From Terfezia claveryi (lineage: Eukaryota > Ascomycota > Pezizomycetes > Pezizales > Pezizaceae), in contig WHUX01000076.1 in assembly GCA_015179025.1 (NCBI GenBank), positions 1 to 64,000 on the forward strand: a DNA stretch of 64,000 nucleotides, in the 5' to 3' direction. Below the pieces are notes generated by a model that worked only from the letters and a program-made list of their open reading frames with translations, was not told the origin of the DNA and did not search any database. Position 1 is the first letter of the stretch; every line of letters starts with the position of its first letter. Position numbers and translations under genes: made by a program. Of the stretch, positions 1 through 12,200 are shown in pieces.

Positions 1-719
1 TTATTAGTATACATCAGCGGATTTAAGATGACCATGATATCTACTGAGGTGGTAGACAGCTTCTTACATAGAAAGCAGCTCACGATGGTAGCAATACAGA
101 AGTTAATAACTAAGCCAGAAGCAAAGAGAAAAGGTAAGCAAATCACTAGCAAGCAGGCTGTAAGCTGTAACCTTAAAGATGATACAACTAAGCAGTAATC
201 TGTTAATGCCAATATAAAAAAGTCTTCCACTAGATAATTAATATTGAATGACAAGGGCCAGGCATCTACCAGTAGTCTTATAAGTGAAAGTATTCCATAT
301 TTACGTGAATTGTATCTAATTGAGTGAGTGAGTTAATTAGGTTTCGTCAACTTTTCAGGCCATAATCAATTTTCTGGAGGTAGGAGAATTAGCAAAATTA
401 AGGAAACCAGTACTTATATATGAGTGTGAAAGGATTTACTATCCAGTAATGAATCCTATAGGTCCACTGGGGGTCAACATAGAGGTACGGGAAGTCAAGA
501 GAATTCCAGCTCTATTATTTTGTAAAGTAGAAAGGTAAACAAACTATTCCACAAGAATATGCTTAACATGTACTTACAAAATGTACATGTACCACATCTT
601 AACAGTCTGAGTAAGGAACTTCTCAGTCTATCTGCGAGTAGCACAGTTCGGACATAAACTAACCACAATTATTATTACCACTTAGCATCAAAATAGATGT
701 CTACAATAATGATTATAGA
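1..719. other. No gene recognised
   Basis: This moderately AT-rich stretch has no open frame of note on either strand. It leads into the DUF6532-like remnant on the plus strand and may hold eroded upstream parts of it, but I could not align anything. Confidence 0.4.
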
Positions 720-1064
720 CTGAACAAACTAAAGAAGCAACTGACAGGGGCCAAAGAAAATTCACGGCAAAATCGGAGCTTCATGCAGTTTGATGGAATA
801 ATAAAGGCCATTGTATGTAATGCCATAAATCGCATTGAGAGGATCACTTTTTTTGAGGAGCCTTTGCCAGATACTGATCGTATAGAATATCTTCTGGTAC
901 AGGTATTGAAGGAAGCTGAAATTAAGTGTAGAGTGGATGAAGAGTACACAACTAAGATTGACCCATATGTAAGAGAGGTCATAGCAAATGTTGGAGAAGA
1001 TGCTGATAATCCTTATCCAGCTGCGGAGTATCTAATCTCATACAAGATCATAACTTATCTATGA
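720..1064 (+). pseudogene. DUF6532-like protein, N-terminal remnant
   Basis: The open frame covers about 115 codons and carries an ATG at 783 within it. It starts with a basic stretch (LNKLKKQL), continues through DGIIKAIVCNAINRI and FFEEPLPDTD, and ends ITYL-stop. The pattern of a helical stretch followed by a Phe/Pro-Asp turn and then a KIDPYVREVI helix resembles the start of fungal DUF6532 proteins, a family of unknown function that is common in repeat-rich regions. The frame stops well before the length of that domain (roughly 200 residues or more). The next kilobase holds only an acidic open frame, so I read it as a decayed gene. The family assignment is by eye and uncertain. A second DUF6532-like remnant lies at 22.5-23.3 kb on the other strand. 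Confidence 0.35.
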
Positions 1065-1669
1065 AGTGAAGTGTCATATCACAAAACTCTATGACTTTGA
1101 CTAAAACTGAAGTTTAGAGTATATTTGGAAGAGGGTCAGTTAGTTGTTGGATAAGGATCATTTAATATGCTAACCTAAAAAATGGGAAGTAAGTGAATTC
1201 ATAGGGAAAATGTGAGTCGACAGATATTAAGAATCTGGAGATGATCAAAGGGGTGGGGTTATAGATTCAGAGCGACTGAAGGAGCATGATTCATTCATAT
1301 AAATTTCTTTGATAGGGTAAAGAAATTCGGAAACCAAGACCCGACATTTATAAGCCAAATTAGTAGTCTATTCATCTGCCTGATTTTTTCGATACTGTGA
1401 TACACACTAATGATATATGAGAGTGGGGCATTCCAAGATGGGGAGTTTTTCAACTATATGAATTCCTCTTATAAGTATAGGACCATAGTTGTTAAGAGTT
1501 AAATGCTAACAGCCTAGCAGTAGCCTTTAATCGAATGTTAAAGTAGTGGAAGGGTCTCCTGCCAACATTGTAGCAAAGTTTATTGTAGATAATTCAGTTA
1601 GGAATTCTTGGGCACTGCTAGGTGCATGGAAAAGTACTTCAATAGAAATAAGCCAAATTCTATAGTATT

Positions 1670-2080
1670 GACAATAATGAACTGGACGAATACACTAAGG
1701 AGCTAGCGGAAGATCTGAAAAAGGCAGAACAAACATATCTAATACCATGTGGGTATTTCGAGGAAGGGTCTCCAATGTTATCAAACATAGTAAGTAAAGA
1801 GAACGATGTGCCAATTATGTGTGTTGAGAATAATAAGCTAGAATACAGTTGCAGTTTGGCAAATGACAGATATGATAGGTCGACAGAGGAGGTCGAAGAT
1901 GCGCAAAGTACCAGTGGTAATAGTGAGGATGCTAGTAGTGAACTCGATGAACATAGTAATAAAGAGGCTGAAGATAAGTGTGAAGATTCTGAAGATAATG
2001 ATAAGTCAGATGCTAATCTACAGGACAATAATAATAATGACTGTGAGATGGAGGATGGGAATTCAGAGGATGGGTTGTAG
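1670..2080 (+). pseudogene. Acidic open frame, probable C-terminal remnant of the same gene
   Basis: The open frame runs from about 1670, with an internal ATG at 1775, to a TAG at 2078-2080. It begins with a charged helix (ELDEYTKELAEDLKKAEQ) and becomes very acidic and Ser/Asn-rich (SEDASSELDEHSNKEAEDKCEDSEDN). It sits 600 bp downstream of the DUF6532-like remnant on the same strand. The minus-strand DUF6532-like remnant at 22.4-23.3 kb has the same order, a folded part followed by a charged helix and an acidic tail, so I infer this is the tail of the 720-1064 gene. An independent small acidic protein is the alternative. Confidence 0.25.
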
Positions 2081-2326
2081 GATATGGATGATGCAGAGTT
2101 AGAAGGAATAAAGATAAACATTATAGTAGTACATATATTTTTTTGTTAGAATATGGGGATGAGGTCGAATACAGAAGGTCAGGGTTCGAAATGAATAGAT
2201 ATGCACAATATATTTTGATAGATGTAAAAAGACAATTTATTTATAATCAGAAGGGTTAGAAGCATAGAGTGTTAAGTGGATACAGAGCAAGAGTTGGAAG
2301 ATGCTGTACTGTAGTAATATTTGGTG

Positions 2327-2574
2327 CATCAGGAAAGAATATAGTTTGTCTCTAGTGTTTCTAGAGACAGTATTGCTACTGAAGATAAGGTATGTCTCCA
2401 CAATTGGCAGAATGTCTTCCAGTGTCTCTTGTAGACACTGGGAAACAATCGGAGACCTATGGGAGACACTCAGGAGACACCTAGGAGACATAAAAGACAT
2501 AAAAGACACCAGAGACAATGCTGTCTCCTGGAGATACCACCTGGCATCCCGATACCACTTTTTTCTTACTGATA
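2327..2574. mobile_element. MITE with CATCAG ends (248 bp)
   Basis: The left end reads CATCAGGAAAGAATA. The right end, reverse-complemented, reads TATCAGTAAGAAAAAA, an imperfect inverted match. The interior is dense in GTCTC/GGAGAC motifs in both orientations, giving an imperfect long hairpin. The left end closely matches the ends of the MITE at 5255-5453 (CATTAGGAAAGAATT) and the left end of the 13.9 kb element at 21244. The flanking dinucleotides are TG on the left and TA on the right, which could be a mutated 2 bp duplication. No coding capacity is seen. Confidence 0.5.
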
Positions 2575-3339
2575 TACTAATTGCATATGATTGTGAGGAA
2601 GATAGGAGTTATATAAGGATTTAGCATGAAAGAATAGGATATAGATATTTTAGTCAAGCGCAGGGGAAACATATCAGGATCATCAGGCCAGACCCCATGG
2701 GGCAAGGCGTGGGCGCTGAGAGGCTGGTAGAGACTGAGACAGAGTAAGAAAAGGGTAGAGTCATGATACAGCCTGTCAAGAAGTGCATGGGATGGGAGTA
2801 TATAGCATGGCATACATGGTCATAGATTTAACTACAAGCTAAGGCTTTGGAATACTAGAGGATATGCTAGAATATATTGTGATGCTAAGGGTCTGAAAAT
2901 AGAACTAGGGTCACTGACACAACTATTTTTTTAATTTGGTTCTTTAAAAATATCCGAATAAAAAGCAGTAAATGTTTTGATGTAGCCAGGGAGAAGTGGC
3001 ATCCTGGTGTGCACTCTTGGGTAGGCACGTACACAAACCGGAGTTAGAGCCCTAACAAAAACTATTGGAGGTGGATATAGGAATAGCCACCTAAGGTATG
3101 GTAATGCCACGCAGGAAATAGGCTATGAGAAGAGCCCTAATACGAACTTTAGAAGGTAAATATAGGGTGGACTCCTATAGTGCAGTGGTACTATAACACA
3201 CATTATAAGACATAGGTGTACCGGCATGGGCTCTGAGGGAGCGATATTAGGGAGACAACTATTGTCTATGGCATGCCATTAACTGTCAGTTTGCCTTTAA
3301 GTTATTAGTGGTATCGAAGGCCACAAAGGCAAACTGCAA
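2575..3339. other. Non-coding stretch with a stem-loop at its right edge
   Basis: No gene is seen. At 3287-3298 and 3325-3336 there is a perfect 12 bp inverted repeat (CAGTTTGCCTTT / AAAGGCAAACTG) with a 26-base loop. It lies just before the sharp change to AT-rich RIP-degraded sequence at about 3340, so it may mark the edge of the old element or a terminator-like hairpin. Confidence 0.4.
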
Positions 3340-5254
3340 TTATTTCTGATATTTTTTTATAAGAAAAAGCTAAAACTTCTTTTTACTATATATTCTATAA
3401 CTAATACTGAACTTAAAAAAGTTTAGTAATAGATTAATAAAAATCTTTCTATATTTCTTATGTAAGCCAACTCTTTTTTAACTACTTCACTAATTTTTTT
3501 TATTAAAAAAAAAGATATATTTTTCTACCTTTAGTTTAACTATTAAATCCTTAATAATATTATAATTATTAAAGTAGATAGATAGATAATAGTATAGTAT
3601 TTAAGATAGTATAGTAACTAGCAAAAGATTTTTATAAGAGTTAAAGTTATAGGAAAGTAAAGATGATAAAGAAATAAGTGCAGGTATAGTATTAAAAACT
3701 CTTATATAAACTACTAATAGTAAATAGGATAAGACTTATGGAAGTGGAGGATATGTAATAAGTAGTTAGGTATTTAAGGGTTGAGAGTATAATAATAAGT
3801 ATTTAAGTAGTAGATAAGAGTGAAGTTTATAAAGTTGAGCAAGTATATATAGATAGCAATAAGGATGACTATTTAGGTAAGACTATTATCAAGTAAGAGG
3901 TCATGAATAGAGGTAGAGAAGTCTAAGCTCTACTTGAGTAAGATAGAAAAGATTTAGATATATTTATATAAATAACTATATATAAGAGTATAGATAAGTT
4001 ATTATATAAAGAAGAAGAAGAAAAAGAAAAATAGATAAGTGAAACTAGATTCTTTTATAGGAATCCAGTTTGTTTAAAGTTCAAATTAAATAATATAAAT
4101 AATATAGAAAATATAGAGAACAAAATTTTAGCTAGAAGATAAGAATCAAATAGAAATAAGGTTATAAAATATAATAGAATAGACTAGAAGATTTAAGTAT
4201 AAACTAAAAAACTATAGAGTTCTGACAAATATTCTATCCTATAAGATTTGAATCTACTAGAAGGTTTTAGTAGATTTCTAAATAAGTAAGTACTTAATCT
4301 AGACTTCTAGAATATAGTTAATTATTATACAGGTTGAGGTAAAATTTAGAGTTGAGTTATAGGAACTAGAATAGCAACTAGAGAACTAATAATAGTATCA
4401 TAAAGTAATATAGAATTAGAATTATATTGAGCTAAATATGGATATATATAGATAATTATATAGGTTACCAATATAGGATAGGGGCTGGAGGTTTTTAGAA
4501 TAAAGATAAAGGTTAGTTTATAATAGTAGCTCCCTCTCTAAAGATAAGCTCCTATAAGTCAAGGTTAAGAAGTTCTAGTTTATTATTAAGAATAATAATA
4601 GAATTGTATTAGATTACAAGGTTACTCATTTTGGTAAAGTTCAAGGTTGAAGCTTAGATAGATATATAGTATAGAAATTTTTCATAATACTAGAAGTATT
4701 CTAGAATAGATTAGCAAGTTCTTAAGTTAGTTTATTATAACCAACCTAAAAAGCAAGATATTTAAGTATATATCTATAGAAATAAGAGTCAATAATTATA
4801 TCAACTTTTTACTTAGATTTATTTTTGATAATAATAGAAGGAGGTAGAGACTGTATTTGGCTAGAAAGTAAATTAGTAAAGTACAGTTTAAGAAAAAAAA
4901 TATAGAAGATAAGATAAATTTTTATTAAAGTAGGAAGGTTAAGATTATATATATAGAAAGAGACTTTCTAGATAATTTTAAATTTTCCAAGCTTCTTAAA
5001 ATTAAGTTTAGTAGAGGGATGAGTTGTTTTGATATAGTAATAAAGTAACTAGACTTGGTTACTAACTTTCAGTTGAGGTAGAGAAATATAAAATTTATTA
5101 GCTAATTCGAAATAAGTTACCTATACCTAAATCATTTCTAATCTAAAATAGGCATCAAGTTCTTAAAGGTAATTAATATATTCTTTAACAATTGAAGATG
5201 CTAGAAGTTTTGTTGTAAGGTTTGAATTAATTGTATAATAAGAGTTTTCACTAT

Positions 5255-5453
5255 CATTAGGAAAGAATTTTAGTTTGTCTGTTGTATCTTTTATAGTATC
5301 TAGTAGTATCCAGTACCTCTTAGGTGTCTCCTATAATATCTAGATAAAAATTAAAAAATATTTTTTAGATACTACAAGAAATACTTGAGAGGCACTGAAT
5401 AGTACTTGATGCCACTAGTAATATAAGAGGTAAACTAAAATTCTTTCCTAATG
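5255..5453. mobile_element. MITE with perfect 22 bp inverted ends, 2 bp AT duplication (199 bp)
   Basis: The element starts CATTAGGAAAGAATTTTAG and ends in the exact reverse complement (CTAAAATTCTTTCCTAATG). It is flanked by AT on both sides, at 5253-5254 and 5454-5455. If the flanking AT and the bases beside it are counted, the inverted repeat extends to 25 bp. The inside is also an imperfect palindrome. It lies inside the RIP-degraded gypsy and has the same AT-rich composition, so it was probably mutated along with its host. The ends resemble those of the MITE at 2327 and the big transposon at 21244, with CATCAG changed to CATTAG. Confidence 0.75.
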
Positions 5454-7079
5454 ATATATAGCTTAGAATAGGATAATTCTAAGAGTAGTAGATAGAGTAT
5501 TATTTTATAAGAATTTAGTTATAGTAAGGAGTTCTAACTAGTTGTCTTATTAATAGTTACAGTATACCTAAAACTATTACTTTATAATTGTATTAATTTG
5601 TTTAGTCTAGCTATTAGTTTAAAGGTAGAAGTTTATAGAAACCTTTTATTATATATTAACTAGACTAGTAACTAAACAAGTAAATTTAAAAACAAACTAA
5701 GTTCTATAGTTAGAATTATTGAGTTAGAGATTTTATAGAAGTGGAAGATATTATCAAAGAAGAGGTTAGTGATTTGCTTAGAATTAATATTAATAGTAAT
5801 TAAAATATAGTATACTATTTTAGATAAGTAGTCAACTATAATAAGTAAGGTATCAAATCTATTAGAGATAGAAAGTCCTATAATAAGATCAAGAGAAATA
5901 GAAGACTATTTTTAGAAAAGGACTTGAAGGAGTTTTAGAAGGCTATAAAGAGTATAGTATGTAGTGCAAGCTTAATTTAAGTATAAGTATCATAATTGTA
6001 AATGTATTAAGCAATTGTTTGGTTTATTTTTAGCTACTAGTAGTCTTATAATATAACTTTATAAGTTGCTATTTAGCTAAAGTATCTAGTAGCTAAGTAA
6101 TCATAATAGTTATAAAGAATTGGAAGATGAATTTTAAAGTTGTAAAGAATATAAACAAGGTCATTTACAAGTAAGAGTTTATCAGATATTTTGTACTTAG
6201 ATAAAGAAACAATAGTATAATTCTTAATATTAGATTCAAGAGTATAAATGATCTTAAGAGTAAGTTTATTAGTTTTTAGAGTGACTAGAATATCCTTATT
6301 ATTTATAGTAAAGATAGTAAAGAGAGAAAATTTTTGCAAGAGTATTAAAGATTATGTAGAGAAATTGTGTCTATTCTCCTCTTCAAGAAGATCTCTAGAT
6401 TGTTTAGTTAGTATATTAACCTTAGTATTTTAGCTACTAAGTTAAAAAATAATTTTAAAATCATATTAGGCTAGTTCTTGTACCTATTATACTTATAGTT
6501 AGGAAAGGAGAGTCTTTGAAGTAAAGGTCTATAAGTTATAGTAATCCATGATAATTGTAAAGAGACAAAAGAGTTGGTATGACTAGATATACTATTTTTT
6601 AAGGACAAAGATAATAGTAAGAACTTTTTTATAACTAATTTTATAGTTGTATTTACCTGAGGATATTTTCTTAGAAATAAAGGTAACTAGGTAAAGGATA
6701 AGTTTATTATATTCAAGATATTTATATAAAAAGATACTAGAAGCAATATAGTTAGATATGTTAGTTTCAATAATAGTTTCAAGTTTAAAATTAAAGTGTC
6801 AAAAGATAAGAGCAGAGGTAAAGGATTTTTTAAGAAGCTTAAAAACTTCTTTATATAAAGAAACTTAAAGGAAAAGAATATCTTTTCATAATAGATTAAA
6901 AAAAGGCTAGTAAAGATAGAAATATTTATTGATGAATTGTTATTAAAAATTAGTAAATTTAAGAAAATATTAAAAAATTTTTACTGACTTAGGTATTAAG
7001 GACTATATTAACCTTTATTAGGTCTATTTCTAAACTATTTTCAGAAATAATAAAATCAAAGAATATAGTTTTATTAATA

Positions 7080-7385
7080 AAAAATTTGTATTTTCTAGTT
7101 TGATAAATAGTTCAGCCTTTTTTAGCTTTTGTAGGACTCTATAAACTTGTTCTTTATGCTCTTTCAAGGGTTTTGAGTAGATTAAAATATTATCTATATA
7201 ACAGATATAGAACATATCAAGATATTTGTATAAAGTATTGTTTATAAACCTTTGGGTAGTGGCAGGAGTATTAGTTAGCCTAAAAGGTATAATAAGAAAT
7301 TTAAATAGTTTATAATAGGTCTAGAAGGTAGTTTTCCATTTATTATCTTTCCTTAATATAGATTTAGTTGAAGTAGGCTTGAAGA
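7080..7385 (-). pseudogene. Reverse transcriptase remnant of the RIP-degraded gypsy
   Basis: Reading the minus strand down from about 7385 gives NKWKTTF, stop, TYYKLFKFLIIPFRLTNTP, ATTQRFINNTL, DMFYICYIDNILIYS and then KPLKEHKEQVYRVLQKLKKAELFIKLE. These line up with the gypsy RT core ([36 protein letters not shown]). The catalytic YLDD has become YIDN, and Arg and Gly codons have changed to Tyr, Lys or stop, all consistent with C-to-T and G-to-A change. It cannot encode an active enzyme. Confidence 0.8.
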
Positions 7386-8530
7386 TTGAGATAAATAAAG
7401 TACTTGTATCTATAAATTTAGTTGTATATTTCTTTAATTCATAAAAGAGGGTTTTAGTCCTTAATAGTAATATTATTAAATGCCTAATAATTAATGCAAA
7501 GATATAAAAAACTATCTTTTTACTTAATAAATAGGATTGGAAAGGTAGCTAAAGAGGAACTAGTATAAATGAAGAATTTAAAAAGATTCTTATTAATACA
7601 TTTCCTAACTTTTTTTTGTTCAGTATCAGATATAGAATATATATAACTCAAGAGAGGTTTAAAGCCTTATTATAGTGAAATTATATAGTTGATATATTAG
7701 TAAGGTAGTAGAATTTAAGCTTCTTTTTCTATAAAAAGAACTAGATAGTTATTATATTTTAAGAGAATAAGTTTAGGGGTAAGTTTAGAGTTATTATCAT
7801 TATTTTTAGAAGAAATATATATTGCTACAATATAAAATCAGGCTTTAAGGTCTTTAATTGCTACTTGAAAGGTAGTACAAGAGATAATTAAGATTTAGAA
7901 GATATTAGAAAAAGTAGTTATAGGTTTTGGAGTTTGTATTAGAAGACAATATATAAAATAATACCTAGAAGCAAAGGCTATAGTATTGTAAGTCTAGTTG
8001 ATAGTAGGGTTATAGTATTTTAGCTATAGTTTTCTTATGATTATATTCTATCTAGCAAGTATAATAACCTAGAAGAGAAGCTCTTCTATATATTAATCTA
8101 TTATAAGTTTTAGGGTATAATTATAAGTTATTTGTCTTATAGAAGAATATTTTTTATTAGCAAGTATAAGATCTTCAAGCTTAGTTTTTAAAATAAGAGG
8201 CAAGTTCAAGTTCAAGGTATAATTAAAGTTAATAAACTAGAAGCTAGCTTCTAAGTCAACTATATAAGTTCTAGATTAGTTTTTATTATCAATGTAAAGC
8301 AAAGTAAGTAAATTATCAGATCTTAAGTTACAAGTAATAGAAATAGTAGAAATTACTAAAGTAGAAGTAAGATGATATTGACAAGCAAGTTGCGGATAAA
8401 ACTTATGAGAAATAATAGATAAAATATATTTGGTCCCTTTGAAATAAATTTCTTGTAAAGTAGAAAAAGAATTAGAACTAATAAAGAAAACAAAATTATA
8501 AGAGATAGTACTAAAAAGTATCTTAGTACT

Positions 8531-8994
8531 TGTAACGACGGCTCTGGGGACAAGGCGACCAAGGAGTACGCCGAGGCAAGGGCAGGGCTAGGGCAACACA
8601 CACGTAGGAACACTACGTGTGTAACTAGGGGAAGGCTGGGACGGGGGGCAAGGGCAAGAGGCAAGAGAGGCAGAGGGCAAGGAGCACGAGACACGCGGAG
8701 GCAGTTGCCGTGTGTGTCAGAGGGGGGCAGCTGTGCTGCAGAGTTATTCACGGGACAAGGCAAGACGAGGGGGTGTACAAGGGGGTACACCTTCACGGAG
8801 AGAGGCAAGGTCTGTATTAGGATACAAGACGTTGGATAGGGATCCAACAAGAGGGCGGAGAGAGCAAGCTATATATACAGGCTTCCTTCCTGGCCAAGGC
8901 CATCGGAAGGAATAAGGTTCCCGAGACCCCTTATCTCGGGAGCCGAGATAACAACAACGAGGTCAGACTAGGCTGGGAAGGGACGGTTGTGACA
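8531..8994 (-). repeat. LTR 1 (3' LTR of copy 1)
   Basis: On the minus strand it runs TGTCACAACCG...GTCGTTACA, 464 bp. By eye it differs from the middle LTR at about 13 positions, mostly transitions. It contains a TATATATA stretch that could be a TATA box. The purine tract of copy 1 abuts it (8995-9007). Confidence 0.92.
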
Positions 8995-9007
8995 CTATCC
9001 CCCCTTT
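8995..9007 (-). other. Polypurine tract of copy 1
   Basis: On the minus strand AAAGGGGGGATAG directly precedes the 3' LTR (TGTCAC). This is the expected plus-strand primer of reverse transcription. Copy 2 has the same tract one base shorter (AAAGGGGGATAG, 14822-14833). Confidence 0.8.
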
Positions 9008-9202
9008 AGGCTCGGAGCCCCAGCGACGAAAGGCAAGGCGAAAAGCAAGGTGAAAAAACAAACAAACAAAAAAACAAACAGAAGAGGCGAACAAAACCAA
9101 TAACCCATAACACAACCCCAATGCCGGAAGTACGTACCAACAATAACCATGACATTAACGACAATAACAACCCTGCTAACCAATTCCCGGACGACAAGAA
9201 CA

Positions 9203-12200
9203 TCACTGGGTGGGGCGAGGCTTCTGGGGGTAACGCTGGTGGAACAGTGTGACCAAGTCCTGTGCGTTTTCCAGGTCCTCCGCTGGTTGCCAGGTCGTCT
9301 CCTCATCTCCCAGCCATTTGACCTTGTACTGCAGATGCCCATACCTCTTCCACGAGTCCAATACTTCCTCCACCTCCCATTCTTCTTCACCTTCGATAAC
9401 TACGGGGAGAGGTGGGGGGTGTTTTTGTCCTAGAAGAGGGTCCTCTGCGGCAGGCTCGATCTCAGAAACATGGACGACCGGGTGGCGTTTGATGTCCTTG
9501 GGGAACCTCAATCGATAGGCATGAGTACCCACAGTGGCCAACACCTCGAATGGACCCAAGAACTTGTGGTCGAGCTTGCGAGATGGCCGCTCTGTCCGGA
9601 AGTGCCGGCTAGAGAGCCACACCTTGTCCCCTGGCTGGTATCTGAGGGCTGGCAGCCGTGATCCATTGGCATACTCAGCTTGCCTGGCTTGCGCATATCC
9701 CAGCTCGGCTTTCAGGGTACGGTGGAGTTCAGCGATTTCAACCGCGAACTCCTTAGCTGGGGGGTGGGCTTTTTGCAGGGGCGCCAGAGCATCCACGAAC
9801 CGGGGGTGCCAACCGTAATTAGCCAGGAAAGGAGAGGTTTTGGAGGATTCCGAGAACTGGTTGTTCGCGGCGAATTCGCAGGTGGCCAGCAACGAAACCC
9901 AGTTATCCTGCTGGTAGTTGACGAAGGCCCACAGATACTGCTCCATGATGGCGTTCATTCTCTCCGATTGGCCGTCCGTCTGGGGGTGATATGCCGTTGA
10001 CAAGCGCACTTTAATTCCCAGAAGCTCGCAGAAGGCTCTCCAAAAGTCCGAGGTGAACTGAGGGCCACGGTCAGACACGATCGATTCAGGGAGGCCGTGA
10101 TACCGGAATACATTATTGAGGTAGAGGTTGGCTAACTCTAGGGCAGAGCAGGTATCCCGGCAAGGTATAACATGCCTCATCTTTGTCAACCGATCAACTA
10201 CCATCAGGATGGCGTTGAACCCCGAGTCTTCCAGCAATCCCGTCACGAAATCCATGGTAAGGTGCAGCCAGGGCCGATCCGGAATCTCCAGAGGTTACAG
10301 GGTCCCGTACGGGGCATGGCGGACAGGCTTAGCACGCTTGCAAACATGGCAGTTCCGTATGTACCGCTCCACTTTCTTCTGCTGGTCAATTCAGGTGTAT
10401 TCCTTGGCCAGAAGCTCTAATGTCTTGGCCACTCCAGGGTGACCCGCCACCAGGGTATCGTGGTGTTTCTCGATCAGCCTCAGGCGTAACCCTCCTCCTT
10501 CTGGTATATAGAGCTGTTCCCGGTGGTATAGGAGGCCTTCCTGGACGGTGCACTCGGCCAGGGAGATTTTGGGGTGGCGGCGCTGGCCGGAATCTACTGC
10601 GGCGATAATTTCCTTGGCCAGGGGGTCATCCTTGTATGCCTGTCTCACCAGTTGTCGGAGGTCAGCTCTCGCCTCAGCCTCCGCTTCAGCATTAGCCTCA
10701 GCTTCAGCATTAACCTCAGCTTCAGCATTAGCTTTAGCTTCAGCATTAGCCTCAGCTTCAGCATTAGCCTCAGCTTCAGCATTAGCCTCAGCTTCAGCAT
10801 TAGCCTCAGCTTCAGCATCAGCCCCAGCCTCAGCTTCAGCAAGGACATTGGCTGCTAGATCAAGGTTTTCGGGCTTCAATACCACCTGATTTTGGTATTT
10901 TAGCCTTTCATCCCCCCCTTAGAGAGGTCACCTGATCTCCTAGTCAAGGCGTCCGGTTTCCCACCAGCCTTGCCTGGCCGGTATTTGATCTTGAAGTTGA
11001 ACCGAGATAAGAACTCCGACCACCTGGCCTGCCGTCGGTCAAGCAGTTTGGTGGTGGTGAAATACTCAAGGTTCTTATGATCGGACAACACCTTGATAAT
11101 CCCCTTGGCTGACTCCAGATGTGGCCTCCACTCCTCGAATGCTCACACGATGGCCATCAGCTCCTTGTCGTAGATCTCGTAGTTGCACTCGGCCGGGGCG
11201 TGCTTTTTCGAGAAGTAGGCCACTGAGTGGAGGATACCGTTATCATCGTTCTGAGACAGGATTCCCGCGGACACATAGTCGGAGGCATCGGTTTCGACAA
11301 TACACTCCTGGTCAGGGTTGAAATGGGTGAGGATCGGTGCTGAGCAGAAGGCTTCCTTAAGGTTCTGGAAGGCAGATTGGGCTTCTGGATTCTAGTCGAA
11401 ACGCCGGTCTTTTTTGGTCAGGGCAGTAAGGGGGGCTACGATCTTCGAATATCCCAGGATAAAACGCCGGTAAAAGTTGGCGAACCCCAGGAATGCCTGG
11501 ACATCCTTGAGATTCGCTGGAATTTGCCATTCCTGGACAGCGGTAACCTTGGCAGGGTCCATCCTGATGCCCTCCGTGGTGATGATTAACCCCAGATACT
11601 TGACCTCTTGCACATGAAACTCGCATTTCTCGGGCTTGAGGTACAATCCGGCTTGCTCCAGCTTTTCCAACACTTGGTGAACATGGATTTTGTACTCTGC
11701 CAGGGTATCCAAATAGATCAGGATATCGTCAAGGTAGGCCGTGCAGAACACATCCAGAAAGTCTCGCAGGGTGTCATTGATAAAGTGCTGGAAAGAGGCC
11801 GGGGCGTTAGTCAACACAAAAGGCATAACATTATACTCAAAGTGGCCATAACGAGTTCAGAAGGCAGTTTTCCACTCCTCCCCCTCGGCGATCCGTACCA
11901 GGTTGTATGCCCCTCTCAAATCCAGTTTGGTGAACCATTTGGCCTTGGAGAGCCTGACTAATGTCTCTGGATTAGGGGTAGGGGGTACCTGTTTTTGACC
12001 GTTATCTCCTTTAGGCCCCGGTAATCGACACACAACCGGAGGGAGCCGTCCGATTTCTTCACGAAAAGCACCGGGGCACCCGCTGGTGAGGAGCTGTGGC
12101 GAATGAAGCTCTTGTTGAGGTTTTCCTCCAAGTATTTCTTCAAAGCTTCCAGCTCCAACCGTGACATTCCGTAGAGGGGCCCATAGGGGGGGGTCTTACC

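Larger units (their letters stand above)
3340..8530 (-). mobile_element. RIP-degraded Ty3/gypsy element, segment A (3' part)
   Basis: The sequence turns extremely AT-rich, full of TA steps and stop codons, between about 3340 and 8530, as expected from heavy RIP. On the minus strand, RT motifs are still readable at 7.08-7.39 kb. The same base composition resumes at 20651, directly after the young tandem gypsy pair, and again at 35124, after the 13.9 kb transposon. The gag remnants in those two later pieces fit end to end. I infer one old minus-strand gypsy element cut into three parts. I could not identify LTRs or a target-site duplication for it. Confidence 0.75.

Noticed and set aside
10548..10889. 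Antisense Ala/Ser-rich open frame over the gypsy
   Set aside because: It is the opposite strand of the Ala-Glu minisatellite in pol.
12140..12190. Programmed frameshift between protease and RT
   Set aside because: The two copies lack a base at different positions, so independent deletions (or errors) are simpler; kept only as a finding to check.
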